From: Bacillus sp. MRMR6
GTDB lineage: Bacteria > Bacillota > Bacilli > Bacillales > Cytobacillaceae
NCBI RefSeq assembly: GCF_001940785.1
Contig: NZ_MSLS01000001.1
Location: forward strand, 421,095 to 468,813
Reading direction: 5' to 3'
Length of the DNA: 47,719 nucleotides
Below, piece after piece: positions 8,992-16,787 of this stretch; position 1 is the first letter of the stretch, and every line of letters starts with the position of its first letter. A program made the translations under genes and the position numbers. The notes under the pieces are model-generated. The model had not been told where the DNA came from, did no database searches, and worked only from the letters and a program-made list of their open reading frames with translations.

Positions 8992-9371
8992 TTTGTCATC
9001 ATTCATAAAAATGATAATGTTTTAGTGACCTTGAAACCTTTCCAAAAAGGAGAAAAGATCAACATCCAATCAAATGTAGTAGAGGTTAGGGAAGATATTC
9101 CTGTCGGGCATAAGATGGCTCTTACAACGATCGAAAAAAATGCAGATGTTATAAAATACGGCTACCCGATTGGCAAAGCGAAAGCGCTGATTCAACCAGG
9201 CGGGTGGGTACACACCCCTAATGTGATGACAAAACTCGGTGGTACCCTGGAGTATAGCTTTAAACCTACTGAGAATAAAGTTAACCAGAATGAAAACAAA
9301 GAACGAACCTTCCGCGGGTATATGAGAGCAAACGGAGATGCAGCGATTCGTAATGAAATTTGGATCATTAA
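8992..9371 (+). pseudogene. uxaA: Remnant of altronate dehydratase (uxaA), N-terminal part
   Basis: The reading frame from 8992 gives FVIIHKNDNVLVTLKPFQKGE and then the SAF-like N-terminal domain of UxaA (VREDIPVGHKMALTTIEK, then IKYGYPIGKA, then GGWVHTPNV). It reaches GDAAIRNEIWII, the point where the main catalytic domain should begin, and stops there. A full UxaA is about 490 residues. No ATG, GTG or TTG is found in frame before GTG 9025, so the original start may also be lost. The end is fused to the uxaB remnant by an apparent deletion. It could still make a roughly 119-residue fragment from GTG 9025 (open to 9384). Confidence 0.78.
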
Positions 9372-9791
9372 TAAATGCCATTAGTAAATTTAGAACGAGA
9401 GTATTTCCGCTGCTGCTTCGCTGGGTGGATGACAAAATCAAGTACTCAACTCATGACCTTCTCGTTGGCTGCCTTATTCGTTTACTATCGTCCAATTAGA
9501 ATGATAGATGAGGAACATATGGCTGGGATAAGAAGAGATGAAGAATATAAAATTCGAGATGCTAAAGAAGCGATTACCGCATTAGCTGAAGCCTGGGAAA
9601 ATAATGATAGTGACCAGCTTGTATTAAAAATTCTTAAGAATGAAGAAATATGGGGTACGAATTTAGCAAAAGTGGATGGACTTCACGAAGCAGTCTCTAA
9701 TCATCTTAAATCAATTCTTCAAAAAGGAATCCAGGAGAGCTTGCAACAACTGCTGGAGATTTCAGCTAGTAAAGGGGGAGTTACTCATTAG
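9371..9791 (+). pseudogene. uxaB: Remnant of tagaturonate reductase (uxaB), C-terminal part
   Basis: In one frame from 9371 the sequence reads INAISKFRTRVFPLLLRWVDDK, a conserved helix of the mannitol-dehydrogenase-type C-terminal domain of UxaB. Near 9451-9455 one base is missing and the protein continues in the next frame as TFSLAALFVYYRPIRMIDEE, then EEYKIRDAKEAITALAEAW, ending HKS-like ILQKGIQESLQQLLEISASKGG. Only the last third of the roughly 480-residue enzyme is left, so the cofactor domain is gone. An open frame exists at 9375-9791 but begins out of frame with the true protein. Confidence 0.75.
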
Positions 9792-9804
9792 GAGTGAAAA
9801 TAGT

Positions 9805-10587
9805 ATGATACCGTTATGGGATTCTAAGGATTTAGATAATAGTGGATTTAATACCGACTGTCCGAGCATTCAGCTTTATTTACTTGAGGGCGAGGGGCCG
9901 CATCCGGTCATGATCGTTGCTCCAGGCGGGGCTTACTTTTTCCGTGCTGATCATGAAGCACATCCAGTAGCCCGTTGGTTAAACTCTATTGGGATTTCCG
10001 CGATCGTCTTAAATTATCGTGTAACCCCTTATAAGCATCCAGATCCACTTACCGATGCTCAAAGAGCAATCCGAATGGCGAGGTATCATAGAGAGAAGTG
10101 GAATATAGACCCCGAACGTGTCGGAATTCTTGGTTTTTCGGCTGGAGGACATTTAGCATCAACTGTTGGTACCCATTTTGACTTAGGAAATGAGTTGTCA
10201 GGCGACCCCATTGATCGTTTAAGCTGCCGTCCAGATTTAATGGTGCTTTGTTATCCAGTCATTACAATGGGTGAACATACACATGAAGGCAGCAGAACGA
10301 ACTTGCTAGGAGAGAATCCTAAGGATGAGGAGCTTGCTCTGTTATCAAATGAAACTCAAATTACTAGCGATACACCGCCAGCCTTCCTTTGGCATACAGC
10401 AGATGATGCAGCAGTAGACGTGGAAAACAGTTTGCAATTTGCTGCCGGGTTAAGCAGACATAAAATACCTTTTGACCTTCATGTGTTTGAAAGTGGTCAG
10501 CATGGACTTGGATTAGCTGAAGAGCATCCTGAAGCGGTAGTCTGGCCAAATCTTTGTGAAACTTGGTTGAGGAAAAGGGGGTTTTAG
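9805..10587 (+). CDS. Alpha/beta-hydrolase, probable carbohydrate esterase
   Basis: A 260-residue cytoplasmic hydrolase without a signal peptide. An oxyanion-hole motif APGGAYFFRADHE lies near residue 40, the nucleophile is Ser112 in GFSAGGHLAS, an Asp lies in WHTADDAAVD, and the His lies in ESGQHGLGL. This is the acetyl-esterase/BD-FAE type of fold. It probably removes acetyl (or acyl) groups from imported pectin oligosaccharides, as expected for a partner of GH43-like enzymes. The start at 9805 follows AGGAGTGAA and lies 13 bases after the uxaB remnant stop; the longer frame from 9676 runs through that remnant and is not believed. The next gene starts 3 bases after the stop. Confidence 0.82.
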   Translation: MIPLWDSKDLDNSGFNTDCPSIQLYLLEGEGPHPVMIVAPGGAYFFRADHEAHPVARWLNSIGISAIVLNYRVTPYKHPDPLTDAQRAIRMARYHREKWNIDPERVGILGFSAGGHLASTVGTHFDLGNELSGDPIDRLSCRPDLMVLCYPVITMGEHTHEGSRTNLLGENPKDEELALLSNETQITSDTPPAFLWHTADDAAVDVENSLQFAAGLSRHKIPFDLHVFESGQHGLGLAEEHPEAVVWPNLCETWLRKRGF

Positions 10588-10590
10588 GCT

Positions 10591-11508
10591 GTGCTCATTC
10601 CGAAAGCACCGTTATTTAGAGACCCAATTTTTGATGGCGCTGCAGACCCGGCTATTATTTGGAACCTGGAAGAAAAAGAATGGTGGATGATTTATACAAA
10701 CAGACGGGCAAATGTTGAATGTCAGAAGAATGCCTGGGTTCATGGAACCGACATTGGGGTGGCCTCGTCATCTGATGGGGGCATGAACTGGAAGTATCGC
10801 GGTGTGCTGAAAGGGCTTGATTTTGAGAGAGGAAGAAACACTTTTTGGGCTCCGGAAATTCTGATGTATGAAGGTTTGTACCATATGTATGTTAGTTATA
10901 TTCAGGGGGTTCCTGATGACTGGCCTGGACACAAAAGAAACATTCTTCACTATACTAGTACAAATTTATGGGATTGGAAGTTGGAATCTAAATTAAATTT
11001 AAGTTCAGAGTATGTGATTGATGCTGCCATACATAGACTGCCAAATGGTATTTGGCGGATGTGGTATAAAGACGAAGCGGACCATTCTCACACCCATTCG
11101 GCGGAAAGTAAGGATTTATATCATTGGGAAGCAGTGGGGCCAGTGATAACTGGTTTCCCGCATGAAGGGGCAAACGTGTTTTATTGGAAGAACTCATACT
11201 GGATGATCATTGACCAATGGTCAGGTCTCAGTGTTTATCGTTCTGGTGATGGTGAGAGCTGGACAAGAAACAGCAAAATATTAAATGAACCTGGTACACG
11301 TGAGGATGATGGTACCATCGGCCTTCATGCGGATGTTCATGTAAATGGGGAAAATGCCTATATTTTTTATTTTACACACCCAGACAGAAAAGAAGGGGAA
11401 CGATCAATCTATAAATCTAGAAGATCATCAATCCAGGTGGCAAAACTAGAGTTGGAGGATGAGATCCTTACATGTGATCGAAACGCTCCATTTCATCTAG
11501 ACCTTTAG
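10591..11508 (+). CDS. GH43/GH32-like five-bladed propeller glycosidase
   Basis: A 305-residue intracellular protein with the five-bladed beta-propeller pattern of clan GH-F/GH-J families. Recurring WDWK, WRMWYKD and YHWEAVG repeats are present, an early Asp lies in FDGAADPAIIWN, FWAPEI falls in the second blade, and a possible general acid lies near WYKDEADHSH. The start is GTG at 10591, three bases after the esterase stop, with AAAAGGGGG as ribosome site. It is probably an exo-acting glycosidase on side chains of rhamnogalacturonan (arabinose, galactose or similar). The exact family and linkage are not resolved by eye. Confidence 0.72.
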   Translation: MLIPKAPLFRDPIFDGAADPAIIWNLEEKEWWMIYTNRRANVECQKNAWVHGTDIGVASSSDGGMNWKYRGVLKGLDFERGRNTFWAPEILMYEGLYHMYVSYIQGVPDDWPGHKRNILHYTSTNLWDWKLESKLNLSSEYVIDAAIHRLPNGIWRMWYKDEADHSHTHSAESKDLYHWEAVGPVITGFPHEGANVFYWKNSYWMIIDQWSGLSVYRSGDGESWTRNSKILNEPGTREDDGTIGLHADVHVNGENAYIFYFTHPDRKEGERSIYKSRRSSIQVAKLELEDEILTCDRNAPFHLDL

Positions 11509-11537
11509 TAATTTTAGAAGGAGATATTAGACAGAAT

Positions 11538-12410
11538 ATGTTAACTAAAAATGACATTCGAATTCGAGACCCTTTTATTTTGACTGACCATGACTCAAAA
11601 ACTTACTTTCTTTATGGAACAACTGATGAAAATGTGTGGGAGGGTCAGGCAGTTGGATTTAATGCTTACCAAAGTACAGATTTAGAAAACTGGGAAGGTC
11701 CTTTCCAAGTGTTCCGGCCTGCAGCAGATTTCTGGGGAGATCGCCACTTCTGGGCGCCAGAGGTTTTTTATCATCATGAAAAATATTATATGTTTGCCAG
11801 TTTTAAGTCGGAAGGGGTTTGCCGAGGTACCCAAATACTAGTTTCAGAGAACCCGCTGGGACCGTTTACTCCGCTTAGCACAAAACCAGTCACACCAAGA
11901 GATTGGGAATGCCTTGATGGTACGCTATACATAGATGAGTCACAGCAGGCGTGGATTATTTACTGTCATGAATGGCTCCAGGTACACGACGGAGAAATTT
12001 GTGCCCAGCGTTTAACAGATGATTTTTTAGCTACCGTGGGTGATCCGATTGTATTATTTAAAGCTTCAGATGCAGATTGGACCGTACCGGTAAGAGGGGA
12101 AACAGATTATGTTACAGACGGACCATTTCTCTATAATGACAAGCTAGGTAGACTGCAAATGCTCTGGTCCAGCAGGAGTAAAAATGGATATGCTGTAGGA
12201 ATTGTACGCTCAGAATCTGGCAACATACTAGGTCCATGGGTTCATGAACGAGAACCATTAATTGACCAAGACGGCGGGCATGCAATGATTTTTCACACCT
12301 TTGAGCAGGAGTTAAAACTAACCATCCATTCACCAAATAAAACACCACTAGAACGTCCTGTATTTTTATCGGTAATCGTGGAAAATGGGAATTTGGCCAT
12401 AAAAAAATAA
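11538..12410 (+). CDS. GH43 family glycoside hydrolase
   Basis: A 290-residue protein without a signal peptide. It begins with the GH43 hallmark IRIRDPFIL (catalytic base Asp) and has RHFWAPEVFYH and MFASFKSE in the second blade. A probable acid lies in DWECLDGTLYIDE and the third motif is DGPFLY. GH43 enzymes act on alpha-L-arabinofuranosides, beta-xylosides or galactans. Here a role in trimming arabinan or arabinogalactan side chains of imported pectin pieces is the simplest inference. It is 29 bases after the previous gene with AGAAGGAGA as ribosome site and is the last gene of the operon. Confidence 0.83.
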   Translation: MLTKNDIRIRDPFILTDHDSKTYFLYGTTDENVWEGQAVGFNAYQSTDLENWEGPFQVFRPAADFWGDRHFWAPEVFYHHEKYYMFASFKSEGVCRGTQILVSENPLGPFTPLSTKPVTPRDWECLDGTLYIDESQQAWIIYCHEWLQVHDGEICAQRLTDDFLATVGDPIVLFKASDADWTVPVRGETDYVTDGPFLYNDKLGRLQMLWSSRSKNGYAVGIVRSESGNILGPWVHEREPLIDQDGGHAMIFHTFEQELKLTIHSPNKTPLERPVFLSVIVENGNLAIKK

Positions 12411-12415
12411 GTGAG

Positions 12416-12456
12416 CGAAACGACAAGTTTTTATGACTGGTCGTTTCGTTTTTTTT
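12416..12456 (+). terminator. Rho-independent terminator after the GH43 gene
   Basis: A perfect 9-bp stem CGAAACGAC/GTCGTTTCG is followed by a run of eight T residues. Confidence 0.9.
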
Positions 12457-12473
12457 ACATAAATAATCATAAC

Positions 12474-12509
12474 GTATTCAAAAACAAACCAACATGTAAT
12501 ATAATAAAA
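12474..12509 (+). promoter_or_regulatory. lutA promoter and probable RhaR-type operator
   Basis: A -35 TTCAAA at 12477-12482 and -10 TATAAT at 12500-12505 are spaced by 17 bp. The 36 bases 12474-12509 match 16714-16749 before rhaEW at 32 positions, including 16 identical bases in a row (GTATTCAAAAACAAAC). Such conservation outside the promoter boxes points to one shared repressor. Since RhaR (DeoR type) controls rhaEW in B. subtilis, RhaR is the candidate. Confidence 0.6.
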
Positions 12510-12566
12510 ACAAAAATAAATAAAAATATATTCAATAGAGTAGTAGATTAAAGGGGATGAGTGAGC

Positions 12567-13283
12567 ATGAAAGTAAGTTTATTTGCAACATGCCTTGTAG
12601 ATATGTTCCAAAGTAATGTTGGAAAGGCGACGGTAGAGCTCCTGGAAAGGCTGGGCTGTGAAATTGATTTTCCAGAATCACAGGTATGCTGCGGCCAGCC
12701 GTCTTATAATAGTGGGTATGTAAAAGATACGAAGGAAGCGATGAAACGAATGATTGAAACCTTTGAGCATGCGGAATATGTTGTTTCGCCTTCAGGCTCA
12801 TGTGCTTATATGTTTCATGAATACCCGCATATTTTTAATAATGATCCCGTCTGGGAACCAAAGGCAAAGAAACTAGCGGAAAAAACCTTTGAATTAACAC
12901 AATTCATCGTGGAGGTTTTAAAAGTTGAGGATGTCGGTGCAAGATTTGAAGGCAAGGTTACATACCATACCTCCTGCCATATGACGAGATTATTAGGAGT
13001 TAAAAAAGCTCCTATAATTCTATTAGGAAATGTACGGGGCTTGGAGTTTACCGAGCTGCCCGGGAAAGAGCAATGCTGCGGTTTTGGGGGTACGTTTTCA
13101 GTTAAAATGGCCCAAATTTCGGAGCAAATGGTGGATGAAAAAGTCTGTCATGTTGAAGAGACTAACGCTGAGTATCTAATCGGGGCAGATGCAGGGTGTT
13201 TAATCAATATTGGCGGAAGAATCGATCGAAAAGAAAAACCAATTAAAGTTCTTCATATTGCGGAAGTGTTAAATAGTCGTTGA
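12567..13283 (+). CDS. lutA: L-lactate oxidation iron-sulfur protein LutA
   Basis: A 238-residue protein with two CCG domains, the cysteine-rich motif that binds iron-sulfur clusters. One is in [12 protein letters not shown] near residue 40, the other in [14 protein letters not shown] near 170, with CHMTRLLG between. LutA, LutB and LutC together oxidise L-lactate to pyruvate in Bacillus and replace a classical lactate dehydrogenase. The start at 12567 gives [14 protein letters not shown], as in B. subtilis LutA; GTG at 12561 lies too close to the ribosome site AAAGGGG. Unusually, 428 bases filled by a repeat array separate it from lutB. Confidence 0.95.
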   Translation: MKVSLFATCLVDMFQSNVGKATVELLERLGCEIDFPESQVCCGQPSYNSGYVKDTKEAMKRMIETFEHAEYVVSPSGSCAYMFHEYPHIFNNDPVWEPKAKKLAEKTFELTQFIVEVLKVEDVGARFEGKVTYHTSCHMTRLLGVKKAPIILLGNVRGLEFTELPGKEQCCGFGGTFSVKMAQISEQMVDEKVCHVEETNAEYLIGADAGCLINIGGRIDRKEKPIKVLHIAEVLNSR

Positions 13284-13305
13284 AACTGTTAACAGAAGAA
13301 TGTTT

Positions 13306-13669
13306 GATTACCGCTGGAGGAGAAAAATAGGTTCGGCGGTAACTAGAAAGATCACCTGATTACCGTTGAAAGGAAAAAACGGGTTCGACGGTAACCAGAA
13401 AGGTCATCTGATTACCGTTGAAAGGAAAAAACGGGTTCGACGGTAACCAGAAAGGTCATCTGATTACCGTTGAAAGGAAAAAATGGGTTCGACGGTAACT
13501 AGAAAGGTCATCTGATTACCGTTGAAGGAGAAAAATGGATCAAGCGGTAACTAGAAAGGTCACCTGATTACCGTTGAAGGAGAAAAATGGAAAGAGCGGT
13601 AACCAGAAAGGTCACCTGATTACCGTTGAAAGGAAAAAATGGGTTCGACGGTAAACAGAAGAAGCACCT
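13306..13669. repeat. Tandem array 1: seven 52-bp hairpin units between lutA and lutB
   Basis: Units begin at 13306, 13358, 13410, 13462, 13514, 13566 and 13618, exactly 52 bp apart. Each holds an inverted repeat TTACCGT...ACGGTAA. In the main form it extends to 11 bp (TTACCGTTGAA/TTCGACGGTAA, one wobble) around a 13-nt loop. In unit 1 the seventh pair is C-G instead of T-A, so both arms changed together. There is no open frame or T run. The array fills the whole gap between two genes that are normally adjacent. Confidence 0.9.
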
Positions 13670-13711
13670 GATATATAAAAGCCAGGACTTATAAGGATGG
13701 GGGATACACAA

Positions 13712-15136
13712 ATGGCTATGAAGATTGGCAAGGATGAATTTAAACAGCGTGTGGATAAGGGAATACAGGATTCCTTTATGCGCGGTGCAGTTGCCGGAGC
13801 CCAGGACGGGATGGGTGTAAAGCGAAGACTTGTTACAGAGGAAATAGGAAACTGGGAAGATTGGCGTTCACATGGTGAGGAAATCCGTCAGCATGTATTA
13901 GAAAATCTCGATTATTATTTAGAGCAGTTAAGTGAGAACGTAGCTAAGCGTGGCGGACATGTATTTTTTGCCCAAACAAAAGAAGAGGCAAATGATTACA
14001 TCAGAGAAGTTGTCCAAAAGAAAAATGCAAAGAAAATAGTAAAGTCAAAATCGATGGTGACCGAAGAAATCAGCCTGAACGCAGTTCTTGAACAAGAGGG
14101 CTGTCAGGTAATTGAAACCGATTTAGGAGAATATATTCTCCAAGTCGATGACCATGATCCACCTTCTCACATCGTAGTCCCGGCTTTACACAAAAATAAA
14201 GAACAAATTCGTGATGTCTTTACTGAAAAGCTTGGCTATAATAAGACCTCAAAGCCAGAAGAACTTGCATGGCATGCACGTGAGATGCTGCGCCAGGAAT
14301 ATTTAACAGCAGATATCGGGATTACTGGATGTAACTTTGCTGTGGCTGAAACAGGTTCATTCAGCTTAGTTACGAATGAAGGAAATGCAGATTTAGTAAC
14401 CGCACTTCCTAAAACACAGATTACGGTAATGGGAATGGAACGTATTGTTCCCACCTTCGAAGAAATGGAAGTACTGGTATCGCTTTTAACACGAAGTGCG
14501 GTAGGACAAAAATTAACCAGCTATATTACCGTTTTAACGGGACCGAAAGAGGAATTAGATGTAGATGGGCCAGATGAATTCCATTTGGTCATAGTTGATA
14601 ATGGAAGGTCAAAGATCCTTGGAGGAGAATTTCAGTCGGTTTTACAATGTATCCGCTGTGCTGCCTGTGTAAATGTCTGCCCGGTTTATCGTCATGTTGG
14701 CGGTCATTCTTACGGTTCCATTTATTCTGGACCAATAGGGGCCGTTTTATCACCATTACTCGGAGGATATGAGGAATATAAAGAGCTTCCATATGCTTCA
14801 ACATTATGCGGGGCATGTACAGAGGTTTGTCCTGTGAAAATTCCTCTTCACCAGCTCCTTCATAAGCACCGTGAGGTAATTGTTGAAAAAGAAGGAAAAG
14901 CACCGATCTCGGAAAAATTAGCGATGAAGGCATTTGGATTGGGTGCAGCATCACCAACTTTATACAAACTAGGTTCGAAGATTGCACCAACCGCACTGAA
15001 TCCATTCACAGTCGGGGATAAAATATCAAAGGGACCAGGCCCATTGAAAGCTTGGACAGAAATTCGAGAGTTTCCAGCTCCAAATAAAGAGAGATTCAGA
15101 GATTGGTTTAAAAACCGTGAAAAGGGGAGCAAATAG
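13712..15136 (+). CDS. lutB: L-lactate oxidation iron-sulfur protein LutB
   Basis: A 474-residue protein combining an LUD domain (first 300 residues, with [22 protein letters not shown]) and a ferredoxin-like part. Two 4Fe-4S motifs are seen: [12 protein letters not shown] from residue 313 and CGACTEVCP from residue 366. It passes electrons from lactate during oxidation to pyruvate. The start at 13712 ([10 protein letters not shown]) agrees with B. subtilis LutB and has GGGGGAT upstream; the ATG at 13697 lies on the ribosome site. The stop is 2 bases before lutC. Confidence 0.96.
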   Translation: MAMKIGKDEFKQRVDKGIQDSFMRGAVAGAQDGMGVKRRLVTEEIGNWEDWRSHGEEIRQHVLENLDYYLEQLSENVAKRGGHVFFAQTKEEANDYIREVVQKKNAKKIVKSKSMVTEEISLNAVLEQEGCQVIETDLGEYILQVDDHDPPSHIVVPALHKNKEQIRDVFTEKLGYNKTSKPEELAWHAREMLRQEYLTADIGITGCNFAVAETGSFSLVTNEGNADLVTALPKTQITVMGMERIVPTFEEMEVLVSLLTRSAVGQKLTSYITVLTGPKEELDVDGPDEFHLVIVDNGRSKILGGEFQSVLQCIRCAACVNVCPVYRHVGGHSYGSIYSGPIGAVLSPLLGGYEEYKELPYASTLCGACTEVCPVKIPLHQLLHKHREVIVEKEGKAPISEKLAMKAFGLGAASPTLYKLGSKIAPTALNPFTVGDKISKGPGPLKAWTEIREFPAPNKERFRDWFKNREKGSK

Positions 15137-15138
15137 AT

Positions 15139-15858
15139 ATGGCAGGAACCATTCATAACCGTGATCAATTCTTAACTCAAATAGCTGAACGTCTTGGTCG
15201 TCCACGCAGCTCCGCTCCGGTTGAAAGACCTGTTTGGAAGTTTAGACCTCAAGATGAGGTATTAAAAGGCGCATCAAAGGACGAATTATTAGAGGTATTA
15301 AAAGAACAATGTAAAAAAATCCATACTAGCATCCATGTAACGGACAGTAAGAACTTGTCAGACACGCTAAATGATGTTGTGGAAGCTTATGGCGGGGGTC
15401 CGGTTGTTACCTGGAAAGATGCACGGTTTACAAAATGGGGACTTGAGACACTTTTTGAAAAAGAGTGGCCTGCCCGGGATTATGACGTGTATAAGTGGGA
15501 CCACTCAAAAGGCGAAGAGAATATTGCTAAAGCAGAAGCGGCGAATGTCGGGATTACCATTAGTGAGGTAACCCTTGCGGAATCCGGTACGGTTGTCTTA
15601 TTTAGTGATGAAGATAAAGGTAGAACCGTAAGCTTTCTGCCAGCGACCTATATTGCCCTGGTCCCTAAAAGTACACTCGTACCAAGGATGACACAAGCTG
15701 CGCAAAAGATGCGTGAGATTTATAAAGAAACAGGACATGTAGCCTCCTGTATCAATTTTATCACAGGACCTAGTAATTCAGCCGATATCGAACTAAACCT
15801 CGTTGTCGGAGTACACGGACCCGTTAAAGCGACTTATATTGTGATTGATGATCTATAA
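15139..15858 (+). CDS. lutC: L-lactate oxidation protein LutC
   Basis: A 239-residue LUD-domain protein, third component of the lactate oxidation complex. The C-terminal half holds the family core GITISEVTLAESGTVVLFSDE and INFITGPSNSADIELNLVVGVHGP. The ribosome site AAAAGGGGAG lies within the end of lutB. With LutA and LutB it would use the L-lactate made from rhamnose by RhaEW, as well as external lactate. Confidence 0.96.
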   Translation: MAGTIHNRDQFLTQIAERLGRPRSSAPVERPVWKFRPQDEVLKGASKDELLEVLKEQCKKIHTSIHVTDSKNLSDTLNDVVEAYGGGPVVTWKDARFTKWGLETLFEKEWPARDYDVYKWDHSKGEENIAKAEAANVGITISEVTLAESGTVVLFSDEDKGRTVSFLPATYIALVPKSTLVPRMTQAAQKMREIYKETGHVASCINFITGPSNSADIELNLVVGVHGPVKATYIVIDDL

Positions 15859-15864
15859 AGAAGG

Positions 15865-15895
15865 AGACTGCCTCATTAGATTGGCAGTCTTTTTC
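15865..15895 (+). terminator. Rho-independent terminator of lutABC
   Basis: A perfect 8-bp stem AGACTGCC/GGCAGTCT with a 10-nt loop and five T residues. Confidence 0.88.
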
Positions 15896-15940
15896 TATCA
15901 GCAGATAGTTTCTCCCGAAAAAAGTGCAACTCGAAGGAAT

Positions 15941-16617
15941 GGGTAAGAACTGAGGCAAAGTTCTTCCCTTAAGAGGGGGGAAATCAAAGAGTTGGGTAAG
16001 AACCGAGGCAAAGTTCTTCCCTTAAGAGGGGGAAGTCAAAGAGTTGGGTAAGAACCGAGGCAAAGTTCTTCCCTTAAGAGCAGAAATTCAAAAAGTTGGG
16101 TAAGAACCGGGGCAAAATTCTTCCCTTAAGAGCAGAAATTCAAAGAGTTGGGTAAGAACTGAGACAAAGTTTTTCCCTTAAGAGGGGGAAGTCAAAGAGT
16201 TGGGTAAGAACTGAGGCAAAGTTTTTCCCTTAAGAGGGGGAAGTCAAAGAGTTGGGTAAGAACTGAGGCAAAGTTCTTCCCTTAAGAGGGGGAAGTCAAA
16301 GAGTTGGGTAAGAACCGGGGCTAAGTTCTTCCCTTAAGAGCAGAAATTCAAAGAGTTGGGTAAGAACTGAGGCAAAGTTCCTCCCTTAAGAGCAGAAATT
16401 CAAAGAGTTGGGTAAGAACTGAGGCAAAGTTTTTCCCTTAAGAGGGGGAAGTCAAAGAGTTGGGTAAGAACTGAGGCAAAGTTTTTCCCTTAAGAGGGGG
16501 AAGTCAAAGAGTTGGGTAAGAACTGAGGCAAAGTTCTTCCCTTAAGAGCAGAAATTCAAAGAGTTGGGTAAGAACCGAGGCTAAGTTCCTCCCTCAAAAG
16601 GAGAAATTCGAGGAAAA
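15941..16617. repeat. Tandem array 2: thirteen 52-bp hairpin units between lutC and rhaEW
   Basis: Units begin at 15941, 15994, 16046, 16098, 16150, 16202, 16254, 16306, 16358, 16410, 16462, 16514 and 16566. The step is 52 bp except for 53 after the first. A decayed unit starts near 16618. Each unit has the hairpin GGGTAAGAAC...GTTCTTCCC (9 pairs with one bulged T, 9-nt loop). Some units have TTTTT in the second arm, which keeps pairing through G-T. Tails are of two types (GGGGGAAGTC or GCAGAAATTC). Their order suggests units 4-6 were copied as a block to 9-11. It occupies most of the 929-base gap between lutC and rhaEW, and no gene is seen there. Confidence 0.9.
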
Positions 16618-16681
16618 CGGTAAGAACTGAGATGAGCAGGAATCACTTCTGAATCAACAAGATCACCCAAATAACCAAAAG

Positions 16682-16749
16682 AAAAACAAATAAAAAACAA
16701 ATTTTATATTTTAGTATTCAAAAACAAACAAAGATATATTATAATAAAA
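16682..16749 (+). promoter_or_regulatory. rhaEW promoter with repeated AAAAACAAA operator elements
   Basis: A -35 TTCAAA at 16717-16722 and -10 TATAAT at 16740-16745 have a 17-bp spacer. AAAAACAAA occurs three times in the same orientation, at 16682, 16693 and 16720. B. subtilis RhaR is known to bind imperfect direct repeats before rhaEW and to let go when L-rhamnulose-1-phosphate appears. These repeats are the likely counterpart, and the last one is shared with the lutA promoter. Confidence 0.6.
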
Positions 16750-16787
16750 CAGAAGATAACAAACGAACTAAATGGGGGAATAAAAAG

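Noticed and set aside
9070..9441. 123-codon minus-strand frame across the uxaA/uxaB remnants
   Set aside because: The plus strand carries recognisable Uxa sequence in the same place; the minus frame shows no known features.
13284..13711. Possible small protein encoded by repeat array 1
   Set aside because: No frame with start signal and open length was found across the units; the structure is better explained as hairpins.
14589..15005. 138-codon minus-strand frame in lutB
   Set aside because: It is opposite a highly conserved gene and has no start signals.
13284..16787. CRISPR array at either 52-bp repeat region
   Set aside because: The whole 52-bp unit is repeated, there are no unique spacers, and no cas genes are near.
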